A stretch of DNA of 64,000 nucleotides from NCBI GenBank assembly GCA_948146395.1, contig OX411549.1, positions 28,333,272 to 28,397,271 of the forward strand, written 5' to 3'. Shown one piece after another: positions 51,401 through 60,373 of the stretch. The DNA is from Fragum whitleyi (lineage: Eukaryota > Mollusca > Bivalvia > Cardiida > Cardiidae). Under the pieces are notes generated by a model, which saw only the letters and a list, made by a program, of their open reading frames with translations, was not told the origin of the DNA and made no database searches. The position numbers were made by a program, and so were the translations under genes. Numbering within the stretch: the stretch's first letter is position 1; every line of letters begins with the position of its first letter.

Positions 51401-54400
51401 TTTACCTCAATCGGCAACGCGTTATGCTGCTTCCAATCCTCTAAACGAGCTCGGTCAACTTTCTCCTCACTTTAATAGGTCATTGTGAAAAGCGTCATTT
51501 GGCTCCCACCAATGGGCGTATGATAAGTAGTACGCCTAAATGCGACGGGCGGCAGGTGGCTCTGACAAACAAACAATTGAAAATAAATGTCAAAGTCACG
51601 ATGTTACTAACAACAGGTGTACGCAGAGAACTCCTCTTAATATTTCAGGTCCAATAACTTTACCTATCTAAACCAGCAATTTAAAGTCGCTATCTGCTTC
51701 AATCTGGTGCCGGTTTCATCGTACATGTATTACTACTATCCTCAAACAGGTAATGTCTTCGGGGCTTTTCTTTTCTGTTTTTCTTTGGGCAGCCAAGTGT
51801 AGTAAGTTTTGGGTGAAAATAAAGGTTGGTAATCCAACATCGCTAATTTTGTTTATGATGAACAAAATAAGCAATAGTTATTACCTCCCTTTCTTAAAAT
51901 ATGCTAAAAGTTCTATAAATAGCTTCATATTTCTTCAAGAACCAATCACACGATTATAATTTCAATTATGTCAGTGAAATCGCGATGTTTTTATTATATA
52001 TATTTTGACAGTAGTTGTTTACCTTATCGTTTTAATGATTTGGAGTTTTTGTGTGTGTGTGTGAGTTATTTTTTTTTTTTTTTTTTTTTGTTTGATGTTT
52101 TTGAATGGTTTGAGTAAGTGTTTGGAATGAATGATTGGAGCGTTGAGCGAGCGATTTAGAATGATTTTAATTGAAAGGAATACCAGTTTCACGATGTTCC
52201 TAAATGTAGCACTTTCCTCAGACAGTAAGTGTCTTCCGGGTTTTGGTTTTTATGGGGTGATAGTTTATCTCTCGTATTATACGTCGTTCATGGTTACTAC
52301 TATCCTCAACCAGGTATTGTTCTCAGTTTTTAGGTTCAGTTTCCCTTTAAGAGAGCTTGACGCTCGCATGTTTCTTAGAAAATATACTACTACTATCCTC
52401 AATCAGAATTCTTTTATGGAGATCATGACAATAGAATCATATACGCATCCCAAATCAGGTAATGTTTGATTTGTGTGTATGTGTGGGGGGATGGGTTTCC
52501 CTTTTTTGATAGCTTTGCTCTCGTTTTTTTTTTTTTATATTTCTATCCTCAATCTTGTAATGAATTCAGTTTATGGGTTTCATTTTATTTGGAGAGCTTA
52601 ATTCTCGTCCTTTCACCGTAAATGTATTACCCTTTCCTTAAACACACAGTGTCTTCAGTTTTTAATTACTTTTTTTTCTTTTTTAGAGAGCTTTGTCCTC
52701 GTCTTTTATGGTTGCTGTTGTTTGTTTCGTTCATGTATTACTACCTTCACTTAAATCTGTGTCGGGCAGCCGTTTTACAGAAAATAAACGTTATGACGAA
52801 TTTGCGTCACGATGAATGGTGACAGATAGTCCTCCGGTCCCCGATTGATAATGCAAAATGGCATTTAGACCTATTCGTAAAAGGCTATAATAGTTTATAC
52901 TAATTTAATTTAGTTCGATTGCGACGAACGATTGAACAATCAATCCTGATGTTTTCCTGTGAGAGAGGCAGTAGTTTAAACCCACTGCTTCCCAATTTTA
53001 CAGCTGGGTGAACTGGGGCTGGCTATGAAGTGTTTTGCCCATAAACACACCCCGTCGACCGTGGGGCTCGAACCGCGGACCACCAGGTCAAGGGTCGAGT
53101 GCATTTACCACTAGGCCACCGAGGCTATATCCATAAGAAAATATGTCCCTTACTGACTTACGTACATACGACTCCGTGAAGTTTGGGTAGCTACTTGCGA
53201 ATCTTATATGTTCACCATAAAAAGAATGTCGTCGAGCGACCAAAACCTCGTAACTACAGCTTTAACAAAGCTGTAGTTTCGAGGTTTTTATCGCACATTC
53301 ACAAAATGTATTTCTCTTTGACAGGGGTCCTACAAGATACGGATGTTTACAGAGTTTTATTCAAACTACCTACGTACGCATTTACAGAAGCAGAGACGTG
53401 TGCGCAAAGTTTTCAAAATATTTCTAACTTCCGGGTCATGGTCAGAGATGGTAAGAGAGTTTTTCGATGTGTCTTGTTTCACTTGCTGTTTATAACATTG
53501 TGAAATTGACATTCATTTCGATCGAAACCATTCCAAATCACTCGCTAAGAGCTTTAAAATGCATTCCAATCACTCACACTATCACAAACACTCTTAAGTT
53601 GTTCAAAACGTTTCTAGCCGCCGTCACAGCGCAGTTGGTAGCGCGTTGGACTGTCATTCAAAAGGTCCCGGGTTCGACCCCGACGGCGGCACTCATTCTT
53701 TCCGACTATTTGTCTCTCACTAATCGGTTGATTATCGTAGACCTATGTGAGATAGAAGCTGGAGGCTAGGAAAGGATGTGGTGAGAGAAATACCAGGAAA
53801 CCATTGTTAGGTGCTCCAGTCGCCGCGATAAAACTGCAAAAAAAATGTTGAAAGCGACGTAAATCTCCATTCAATCAATAAATCTAAAACGTTTCGAAAC
53901 TGTTTAAAAGATTCACATTTCATTTAAATCGATTAAATCATCTTACTTTTCGAATAGCTGGTGTGGATTTTTTTTAGCCTATTGTCCTTCCATGAAGACA
54001 CAAAAATAGAAAAATACGTCGATTTTATCAGAAGGGGTAATAAAATATCGCTAATTTTGTCCGATTGTACGAAATTAGCGAAAACGAATTATCTTCCCTG
54101 GAATTCACTGAAAAGTCATTCATCACATGTATTCAATTATATTCTATTATCTAGTCTTGTCAATTACACGAAGTTCTTAACTGTAGCACTGTTAATTGTG
54201 CATCAATCTCTCATTTATGAATTACTGGGTACCGGATAAAAGCCTTACTTCTTGCCTTGCCTCCCTCCAATTGGCGAACAATCGTAACTTATTTACGTTA
54301 AGCTATTTTTGTTCAAACAATTTTTCAATCAATGAACACGCAAGTAACGTTAAAAGGGGTTGTGTTTATGAGTTATGTATTTTAACGAATTACAATTAGA

Positions 54401-54477
54401 GAAGAAATTTGAATTTTATCCATACTTGTGTTTTTGCGGAGTGGAGAAAGTCGAATGCCGATGAACTTTAATTTTCA

Positions 54478-54513
<36 letters not shown>

Positions 54514-57500
54514 TAGGGAAATCATTTTATACTTTGTTTGAATGAGTTTCAACACCACTTTTAACCATTTGCAATCATATTTCGACGGCTGAAGAACCTT
54601 ATTATGGGTTACAAGTGAATCTCTAACCAGAATAACCACGCGTCCCTTCTGAACCTCCAACTGAGCATTCAGCATAAGTCTACATATTTAAAGTGACAAA
54701 TATAAGAAGGGATGAGTGCCATAGTCGTGATTTGAACTCGTGCCTCCTTGATAAGGAGGTCAATGCGCTACAAATTGCGCTATGACAGGGTTTATACTTT
54801 TTCTAATGGATTATGATTGATGCAGTTCAAGATTGACTGAGAAATTCGACCGAGATATAAGCCTTCGTCTCAACCAAGGTCTGTTTGTTCATGCCTACAA
54901 TCTGAATGCCGACTTCAACATTTTTCGTAAGAGGTGGCCTACCTTCATAATCATAAATAAGCCTGTGCGTGATATTTCCATCAATTTGAAATGTGCGTGC
55001 GGTGAAAACAAATTAGCAGCATGGACAGCCACATACTGTAAATGTATTGTGTACTGATGGTGTACAAGTACTTTGAGACATCATCTATCTATAAGGGACG
55101 ACTCTGGTCGGACTGTGCAGATGCACAGGCTGGCCAGAGTCTTTGCTTTGTACATAAATGAAATTATTGTAAATCTCACGCACAGGCCCAAAGTATTTAT
55201 TTTCAATTCTGTTCAACGTTTTATTTTAAAAAAAAGTCTTTGGAGAGAGATTCAGGGCATGTAACCCTGTATTCAATTGATGTTTGGTATTACAAAGTTA
55301 TTTCCCTTGTTACAGGATACATCAACCAGACTGCCCAGACGTGCAGTAATGGAGTGCTGGGTCAATATTCTTACACATTTACTGGATATTCGGCCTGTAA
55401 TAATACCTATCTAGATGTTTGCACTACTAACACGGAACCAACCTTCAATTATACAGCTTGTGCCAATGAAACGTCTTTCTCTGGTAGGGTTATTAATATT
55501 AAACATGTTTAAGTCATAACGTAGAAATTGACAAATGTCGTGGCGAAACAATATGAGCCCGTGTGTGACATATCCAACAATTTGAACTTTTCTTCAGGTG
55601 CAGACATTGACAAGCGTAGAAAGCTACATGTTGTAATTGTAAAGTGTATAGATACTTTGCCATCTCTTCTATTTACTAAATACACTTAAAAACTCTGGAC
55701 AGACTGTGCGGATGCACAGACTGGCCAGAGTATTTGCTTTGCGCAAATTTGAAATTGTTGTAAATCTCATGCACAGTTTTTTTGTAAAAATGCGTATCAT
55801 CATCTACAATATTCTTCGACGCCATACGGCATAAAATCAATTTCTTACTTTGAGCATTAGACCGTCAACTTATTTGCTTCGCAAAAAAGAGGAGCAAATG
55901 TTTGAAATATTTCATTTGGCTTTTGAACATGCATCAATCGACTTCACATACAGTCTCAATAAAAGAGTTAACCCAAGGAGCAAACGAATTCACCGAAGGT
56001 CGGTAAAACTTTGAACTCACATATTTAGAAGAGTGATGCAGGACCGTTCTGAAGCTCTAATGAGTTTAACTGACATCTTAAAGCATTCAGCCACATTCTC
56101 ATTATAACGCGGAACAGTGTTATAAAGGAGTTTGAATATTTTGCACGGGTACTCCTACAAATAATTTGAAAGATTCTGATATTTTCACGGGTTAAATCTG
56201 AGAAATACTTTTACATTATTGCTATACTTATAGGGAACTCAATAAATAGCTGAACATAAACTGAAACCAGCTACAATTCGGTCACTGCATGTTGCTCTTT
56301 TCGATACGTATACATGAAAAGATTTTGATAAAGCATCATTTTCGCAGAAAGACAAATCCCAGGATAAAGGCGATAGTTACAGTTAAAAACATCGTGAAAT
56401 TGACATTCACCTCAATCTTAACCATTCTAAATCGATCACTCAGCGCTCCAATCATTCATTCCAAACACTCACTCAAATCATTCAAAAGCGCTCAAACCCA
56501 TTGAAAAATATAGAATCAAAAACGTCATTCAAAATAAATTTTGACAGAGCAATATCGCGATTTCACTGACATAATTCAAAAAGATAGCGCCCCATATGTT
56601 CTTGAAGAAATTTGAAGCTGTGCACAGAACTTGTAAGCACTTCTTATTAAAGGGAGGTAATCAATATCGCAAATTTTGTTCATCCCGAACAAAATTTGTG
56701 ATATAGGATTACCTCCCATTAAAATCACTCAAAACTCGCTCCTCACACTCATTCAATTTCATTCCTAAATCATTCCAAAATCATTCACCTTGTCAATTTC
56801 ACGATGTTGTTAACTGTATGATGTAATAGTGTTGCAGACAAAAGCAAACATATATCCTACTTTGAAAAGTCATAAAACTCACAAAATGCAGGGAATTATC
56901 GAACTTTTAGTCGACGAATTAGCGTTATGTTGTTGAAAATACAAACTTATCGGTGCCAGAAAGCTAGAAGTCTAGGAAAAGATTTAGAAATCATTTTTCC
57001 GAAATGCATTTATTGAATTTGTTGGATTCAACAAACAAATCGAGGGGTTAGTGCCACACTATTGTAAGTGCCTATATATTTTAAGGGCAATTAGAATAGT
57101 GTTGCGCTGACCTCTCGATATGCACCTTGCACCTTTTCTTGCCTTTTTAAGTTACAGATTAGAAAGTGGTTTAAGTTTAGCATTTCTATAATATTTGAAT
57201 TATTATAATTGTATCAATTAGTATACATTAATCAAAATCATAATGCGTGTGCCTGATTCCGTTTAATGGACGTTTTTGTTGATTTTTAGCAACTGGTGTA
57301 TTTAGCTGCGTTTATTCGGAGCATTATGACTCGCACGGATACCAAATTGTATATAACCAAGACAGTTCCACAGACGAATCTACGTACTACAGATTTTCAT
57401 GTTGGGTAAATAGATGCATCACGTAATTATAATTAGTCAGAATAGTAGGTGAATTTTGTTAAATTCATCAATCTGATACACCTGCTACAGTTCAGCAAGT

Positions 57501-60104
57501 TCTGAATGAATTTAAAGATGGATAATGCAATATCACTTATTACTTCCTACTTGTAAGAAATGAACAATATGTATTACCTCCCTTAAAAAAATTGAACATA
57601 ATTTTCAATTTGTATGTCCTCACAACCGGTCAGGTGCCTTTAAATGACACCAGCCGTAAAATCGTGGAATCATTTGATAAATCTCAATGACATTTTGATC
57701 GTTTTGATCGTTTTTTAACGATTTCGGAGCGTTTTTGAGTGATTTGAGTGAGTGGTTAGTTAATGATTGGAGCGGTGAGTAAGTGATTTATAATGTTTTA
57801 TGATTTGGGTGCATGTCAATTTCTTGATGTATTATTATTATTCTTTATTTCCTCCATAAGTGAAGATACATGATATATACAGCAAGAGTAGTCCACCGAC
57901 AACGTAGCTCGCGAAAACTACCGCGTGTCACAAACAGCACGTGAAAAAATCAAACTTAATGGTCATTTTTTCTACGACTTTAATATATTTCAACTGATGT
58001 TAGGTCACCAAACAAATAAACATAGGCTTCAAGACAACATTCAATCGGACGGCATACATTAACCCTGCAGCGAAACATAATATTTATCGACCAAATAACG
58101 CATGTATCATTTTTCTTTTTTTCAGATGTACGCTTATGTATATAACCAAACCCACGTTACAATGTATCCGAAAGCCTGTTTTGAAAATCAAACCTACGAC
58201 TACGTTATTTCACCAGGAATGGGTATGCAAATGGTATCTAGCTGTAAGTAACATTACCTCATAAAATGACCCACGTCGCGGAAGAGAAATAACTCCGTTG
58301 AATATTTTTGATATTTCACGTGTGTTACTACACTAGTATAAGTACTAACAATTCAAATGAGCTCAGGGCATATGGTAACACTATTTTGTTACCACGAAGA
58401 TGACGTCATAATTGATATAGTGACGTCGTTGTAAAAACGGCGTAATGTGTTACGCAAAAAATTGTAACCCATGAATATTTGGAATTTTGTCAATATATTG
58501 CAAAAGTTCGGGTCATATCATTGAAAGAATATCAAATCGGTATTCAGAATCTGCAAAAACATTTATCAAACCCGTCATCAAAAACTCATTAATAGATGAC
58601 TAGGTTAGTTTATTTCATGAACACTCGTCCATAATCTTTACGTAATGTCCGGCCAATAAATATTCTTGATTTTTTTTTTCAGTTGCATTAACTATCTTAT
58701 ATATTTATTCAATTTTTCTTTCTCCTTATGTAGAGTTTCTGTTGAAGTATCACAATCCATTTTGTTTTTATCGTGCTTCAAGATATTTTCTAGCCTTTGA
58801 ATGCCTGAAAAGCTAGAAACATATTTTCATATCTGCACCATATAAATCAGCTCGTAGTAAACTTAGAGCCTTTCCCCTGCGGAGCCTTGTCCGTCAGTAC
58901 ACATTTATTCAAAATGGCGACATGTCCGCCTCTATGAAATTTAGTCAAAAGTTACCGAAATACTATTGGACAGTTTATATCCTTTTGTCTCAGAATTCAT
59001 AGCAATATTGTAACTGATTCCTAATTGAGAGTGTAGTTTTACGCGATTGTGACATTATGTACGACCATTTCGCAAAAATATTAATTGTGATATTACGCAC
59101 GTGAGCTGTTGTTGTTGTTGTTTTGGATGGGTGTGGCCGGGTGGGATTAGAATATTTCTGTTCAGGTCTAATAATTAAATCACTTGGAATTGAATAAACC
59201 TTTTGGAGCATAATAATCATGTTATACGATTTTTGAGCGGATACATGAGGATTTTTACCACCTAAAAATGATGTTCAAATATTTTGTCAATGTCTAAAAG
59301 GCCTTCAAAAAACTGCTACTTTTGTTAGGGTAAGTGTCTTTTTGATTGAACTATTGAAAGGACTTATGTTTGAGGCATGTGCTAAGGTAATTGTATTTTA
59401 TACTTCGATAAACGGGATCAAAAAGACTGTCGGTTTATTTTTCAGATACGTGTCCAGTCTCCTCGGATGACGACACAGAGGCATTTTCTGCAGGTGCTGC
59501 TGTAGCAGTCGTGTTAGCTTTAATTTTGATAGTCGTCGCTATCATAATCATGGGTGTACTGTACTATTTAAAAGTTTACAAGGTCAAAAAGGGCAAGATT
59601 CGGCCTAGCGATGACATGATAGCAACTAAATCCCCGCCCCTAGATACGAAAGACGAACGTAAAAATGACGGAAGGGTTTCCCCCTTCTCGCCATATCCGA
59701 CTATAAGTGAGATCGCTGTGTATAGATTCGGTCCGGAACCAGCACAAGAAATCGACGACGATGATGGTGGAATGACGCTAGAAGCTACAACTCCGGGATT
59801 TACAGATGGACGTAGAACAATGTATAAAGATGTAGAACGAGAATCACAAGCTAGTATACCTATATATAGTGAGGTAGGGGGAGAGACGCCTGAACCAACT
59901 AGACTTAGTGAGGTTCAAACACGTATGAGTGAGGTGTCCGAGGCTAATATTACGGACCCACAACCATGGACAATGACTCGGGCCACCATGAATATCCCAG
60001 AGGAATCTACCGTATCGCCTATTGGATCACCGACGGAGAATAAACCAAATGGTACAGTGCAGTCGCCTCGTGATAATGGAGGACAAGAGGATGTGACTTT
60101 ATAG
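48401..60104 (+). CDS. Gene 2: type I membrane protein, 8 exons, 506 aa
   Basis: Eight exons with canonical splice sites join into one open frame of 1,521 nt. Signal peptide 1-21; ectodomain about 22-304 with regularly placed cysteines and several NxS/T sites (FNYTAC, YNQTHV, FENQTYD); transmembrane helix about 305-329; basic anchor KVYKVKKGKIR; cytoplasmic tail about 177 residues, acidic and Pro/Ser/Thr-rich, with SPFSPYP, YSEVGG and a repeated LSEV / MSEVSE motif that could be docking or phosphorylation sites. The opening CADFP..LQSGSW and the later cysteine modules suggest DUF7044/7042/7043/7045-type domains, tentatively. Paralogue of gene 1, transcribed away from it. Introns hold families A, B, C, F and SINE copies, none breaking an exon. 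Function unknown. Confidence 0.85.
48510..48930. mobile_element. Family A copy in gene 2 intron 1
   Basis: Left terminus worn; core AAAGGAGGGTTATCAATATC and right end TTTCACGATGTTGTTAACCG-TA. Begins ~45 bp after the exon 1 donor. Confidence 0.8.
49228..49285. repeat. Three close TTAAGCGACC copies
   Basis: CAGTCGAGCTTGCTTAAGCG / ACCAACTCTGTTAAGCGACC / GTCTCTGGTAAGCGACC. Resembles the ends of pogo/Tigger-like elements (CAGT start); the partner end is not clear. Confidence 0.4.
50117..50560. mobile_element. Family A copy in gene 2 intron 1
   Basis: ATAACAACATCGTAAAATTG to CAATTTCACAATGTTGTTAA CTG-TA. Ends ~180 bp before exon 2. Confidence 0.8.
50570..50662 (+). mobile_element. Possible LINE 3' end (solo)
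   Basis: Ends AAATAAACTTCTGTTCTGTTG, the short-repeat tail style of truncated LINEs. Too short to assign. Confidence 0.3.
50742..50910 (+). CDS. Gene 2 exon 2 (GSW module)
   Basis: 169 nt from TTTCAG to GTAAGT, phase 1 to 2. Encodes CADFPTDLQSGSWFASDMG and NLTFTCVNTVGNRYYS. The CxFPxxL..GSW opening is the best match to a DUF7044-type module. Confidence 0.88.
50944..50993. repeat. Perfect-arm hairpin in gene 2 intron 2
   Basis: ATATTGAAATCGGCATCACG / AGCCGATTTCAATAT with AT-rich extensions, 35 bp after the exon 2 donor. Confidence 0.6.
51649..51749 (+). CDS. Gene 2 exon 3
   Basis: 101 nt from TTTCAG to GTAATG, phase 2 to 1. Encodes SNNFTYLNQQFKVAICFNLV and SYMYYYYPQT. Its last ~25 bases and donor are the apparent source of a degenerate repeat array in the following intron. 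Confidence 0.85.
51803..52205. mobile_element. Family A copy inside the exon-derived array
   Basis: Starts at the AAGTTTTGGGTGAAAATAAA level of the arm and ends TTCACGATGTTCCTAAATG-TA. Separates the first unit of the array (gene 2 exon 3 itself) from the rest. Confidence 0.75.
52204..52765. repeat. Degenerate array derived from gene 2 exon 3 end and donor
   Basis: Units resembling TATTACTACTATCCTCAAAC / AGGTAATGTCTTC start near 52204, 52291, 52383, 52439, 52537, 52620 and 52733, spaced about 55-115 bp and joined by CTTTAGAGAGCTTTG.CTCTC. The exon 3 end at 51725-51765 is the same sequence. Several units keep CAGGTA, i.e. a copied 5' splice site. Confidence 0.7.
52905..53130 (-). mobile_element. 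Second SINE type (MetaSINE-like body)
   Basis: Reverse complement: head GCCTCGGTGGCCTAGTGGTA, B box GGTTCGAGCCC, then GGGCAAAACACTTCAT...CC CCAGTTCACCCAGCTGTAAAA, a motif I associate with the Meta domain of marine invertebrate SINEs, and GTTCGTCGCAATCGAACTAA at the 3' side. Confidence 0.65.
53233..53297. repeat. Short palindrome, TACAGCTT-AAGCTGTA type
   Basis: AAACCTCGTAACTACAGCTT / TAACAAAGCTGTAGTTTCGAGGTTT. Ends ~28 bp before gene 2 exon 4. Confidence 0.65.
53325..53450 (+). CDS. Gene 2 exon 4
   Basis: 126 nt, phase 1 at both ends, from TTTGACAG to GTAAGA. Encodes DTDVYRVLFKLPTYAFTEAE, TCAQSFQNISNF and RVMVRDG. Confidence 0.85.
53484..54183. mobile_element. Family A copy interrupted by a SINE
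   Basis: Left part 53484-53614 (AACATTGTGAAATTGACATT...), right part from 53886 to the end CAATTACACGAAGTTCTTAA CTG-TA. The gap is a SINE with its own target duplication. Confidence 0.8.
53615..53885 (+). mobile_element. SINE nested in a family A MITE, 10-bp TSD
   Basis: Head GCCGCCGTCACAGCGCAGTT / GGTAGCGCG with a perfect 7-bp acceptor-like stem (GCCGCCG/CGGCGGC). Flanked by AAAACGTTTC at 53605-53614 and 53886-53895. In gene 2 intron 4. Confidence 0.85.
54533..54792 (-). mobile_element. SINE, diverged, with tRNA head
   Basis: Reverse complement begins CCTGTCATAGCGCAATTTGT / AGCGC and GAGTTCAAATCAC (B box), with the GGCGGC-type 3' domain worn. A 31-T run at 54482-54512 precedes its tail. 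Confidence 0.65.
54958..55190. mobile_element. Family C copy before gene 2 exon 5
   Basis: TAAGCCTGTGCGTGATATTT / CCATCAATTTG to TCTCACGCACAGGCCCAAA, with GACTCTGGTCGGACTGTGCA / GATGCACAGGCTGGCCAGAGTC. Confidence 0.78.
55316..55483 (+). CDS. Gene 2 exon 5
   Basis: 168 nt, phase 1 at both ends, from TTACAG to GTAGGG. Four or more cysteines in a TC..LGxYxYTF..C..LDVC..FNYTAC arrangement like DUF7043-type modules. Family C repeats sit on both sides. Confidence 0.87.
55552..55776. mobile_element. Family C copy after gene 2 exon 5
   Basis: TATGAGCCCGTGTGTGACAT / ATCCAACAATTTG to AAATCTCATGCACAGTTTT, with the same central palindrome. Confidence 0.76.
56390..56816. mobile_element. Family A MITE, intact reference copy (~430 bp)
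   Basis: Best copy of the commonest repeat here. Bounded by TA and starting CAGTTAAAAACATCGTGAAAT; ends ATTTCACGATGTTGTTAACTG then TA, so ~27-bp terminal inverted repeats, CAGT ends and a TA target duplication, as in Tc1/mariner or pogo derivatives. A central ~75-bp hairpin (TTAAAGGGAGGTAATCAATA ... ATAGGATTACCTCCCATTAA) and long imperfectly palindromic arms fill the rest. No coding capacity. Lies in gene 2 intron 5. Confidence 0.85.
57290..57405 (+). CDS. Gene 2 exon 6
   Basis: 116 nt from TTTTTAG to GTAAAT, phase 1 to 0. Encodes GVFSCVYSEHYDSHGYQIVY and NQDSSTDESTYYRFSCW. Confidence 0.86.
57525..57830. mobile_element. Family A diverged copy in gene 2 intron 6
   Basis: ATGTATTACCTCCCTTAAAA core, GATTTCGGAGCGTTTTTGAG and CATGTCAATTTCTTGATGT end; left terminus absent. 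Confidence 0.65.
58126..58243 (+). CDS. Gene 2 exon 7
   Basis: 118 nt from TTTTTTCAG to GTAAGT, phase 0 to 1. Encodes YVYNQTHVTMYPKACFENQT and DYVISPGMGMQMVSS. Confidence 0.86.
58266..58585. mobile_element. Family F repeat, copy 3
   Basis: GACCCACGTCGCGGAAGAGA, GTTGAATATTTTTGATATTT / CACGTGTGTTAC, GACGTCATAATTGATATAGT. Starts ~20 bp after the gene 2 exon 7 donor. Confidence 0.62.
59446..60104 (+). CDS. Gene 2 exon 8 (TM helix and whole tail)
   Basis: 659 nt from TTTTTCAG to TAG. Contains YTCPVSSDDDTEAFSAG, the helix ending IIIMGVLYYLKVYKVKKGK, and the complete tail. A TTAA-flanked repeat starts 16 bp after the stop and carries AATAAA at 60139-60144. Confidence 0.9.
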
Positions 60105-60124
60105 TCATATAGAAATATGTTTAA

Positions 60125-60369
60125 CCCTTGTCATGCTGAATAAATTTTGGCTAAAAATTTCCATCAAAATCAAAGGGGAGAAGGCACTGAAAGTACCAAC
60201 TGTAGGTCAATTTTTATTTGGAAAACTAAATCTATTGACAATTCTGATTTTAAAGTGAGAAACAGGTGGTGTGGACTAACATCAGACTGCACATATGTGC
60301 AGACTGATGTTTGTCTACATGTATAGCTCCTGCCAAAGCAGAAATATTCCGGGTTCAGCATGACAAGAG
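60125..60369. mobile_element. Family D MITE directly after gene 2 stop
   Basis: TTAA at 60121-60124 and TTGA at 60370-60373; ends CCCTTGTCATGCTGAATAAA / TTTCAGCATGACAAGAG type. The terminal repeat contains AATAAA, 35 nt past the stop codon, and so may serve as the gene's polyadenylation signal. Confidence 0.78.
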
Positions 60370-60373
60370 TTGA

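Noticed and set aside
53616..53692. tRNA gene
   Set aside because: Good acceptor-like stem, but it is the head of a SINE inserted in a MITE with a 10-bp duplication.
53467..53769. 100-codon plus-strand frame
   Set aside because: Translation of a family A MITE running into a SINE head.
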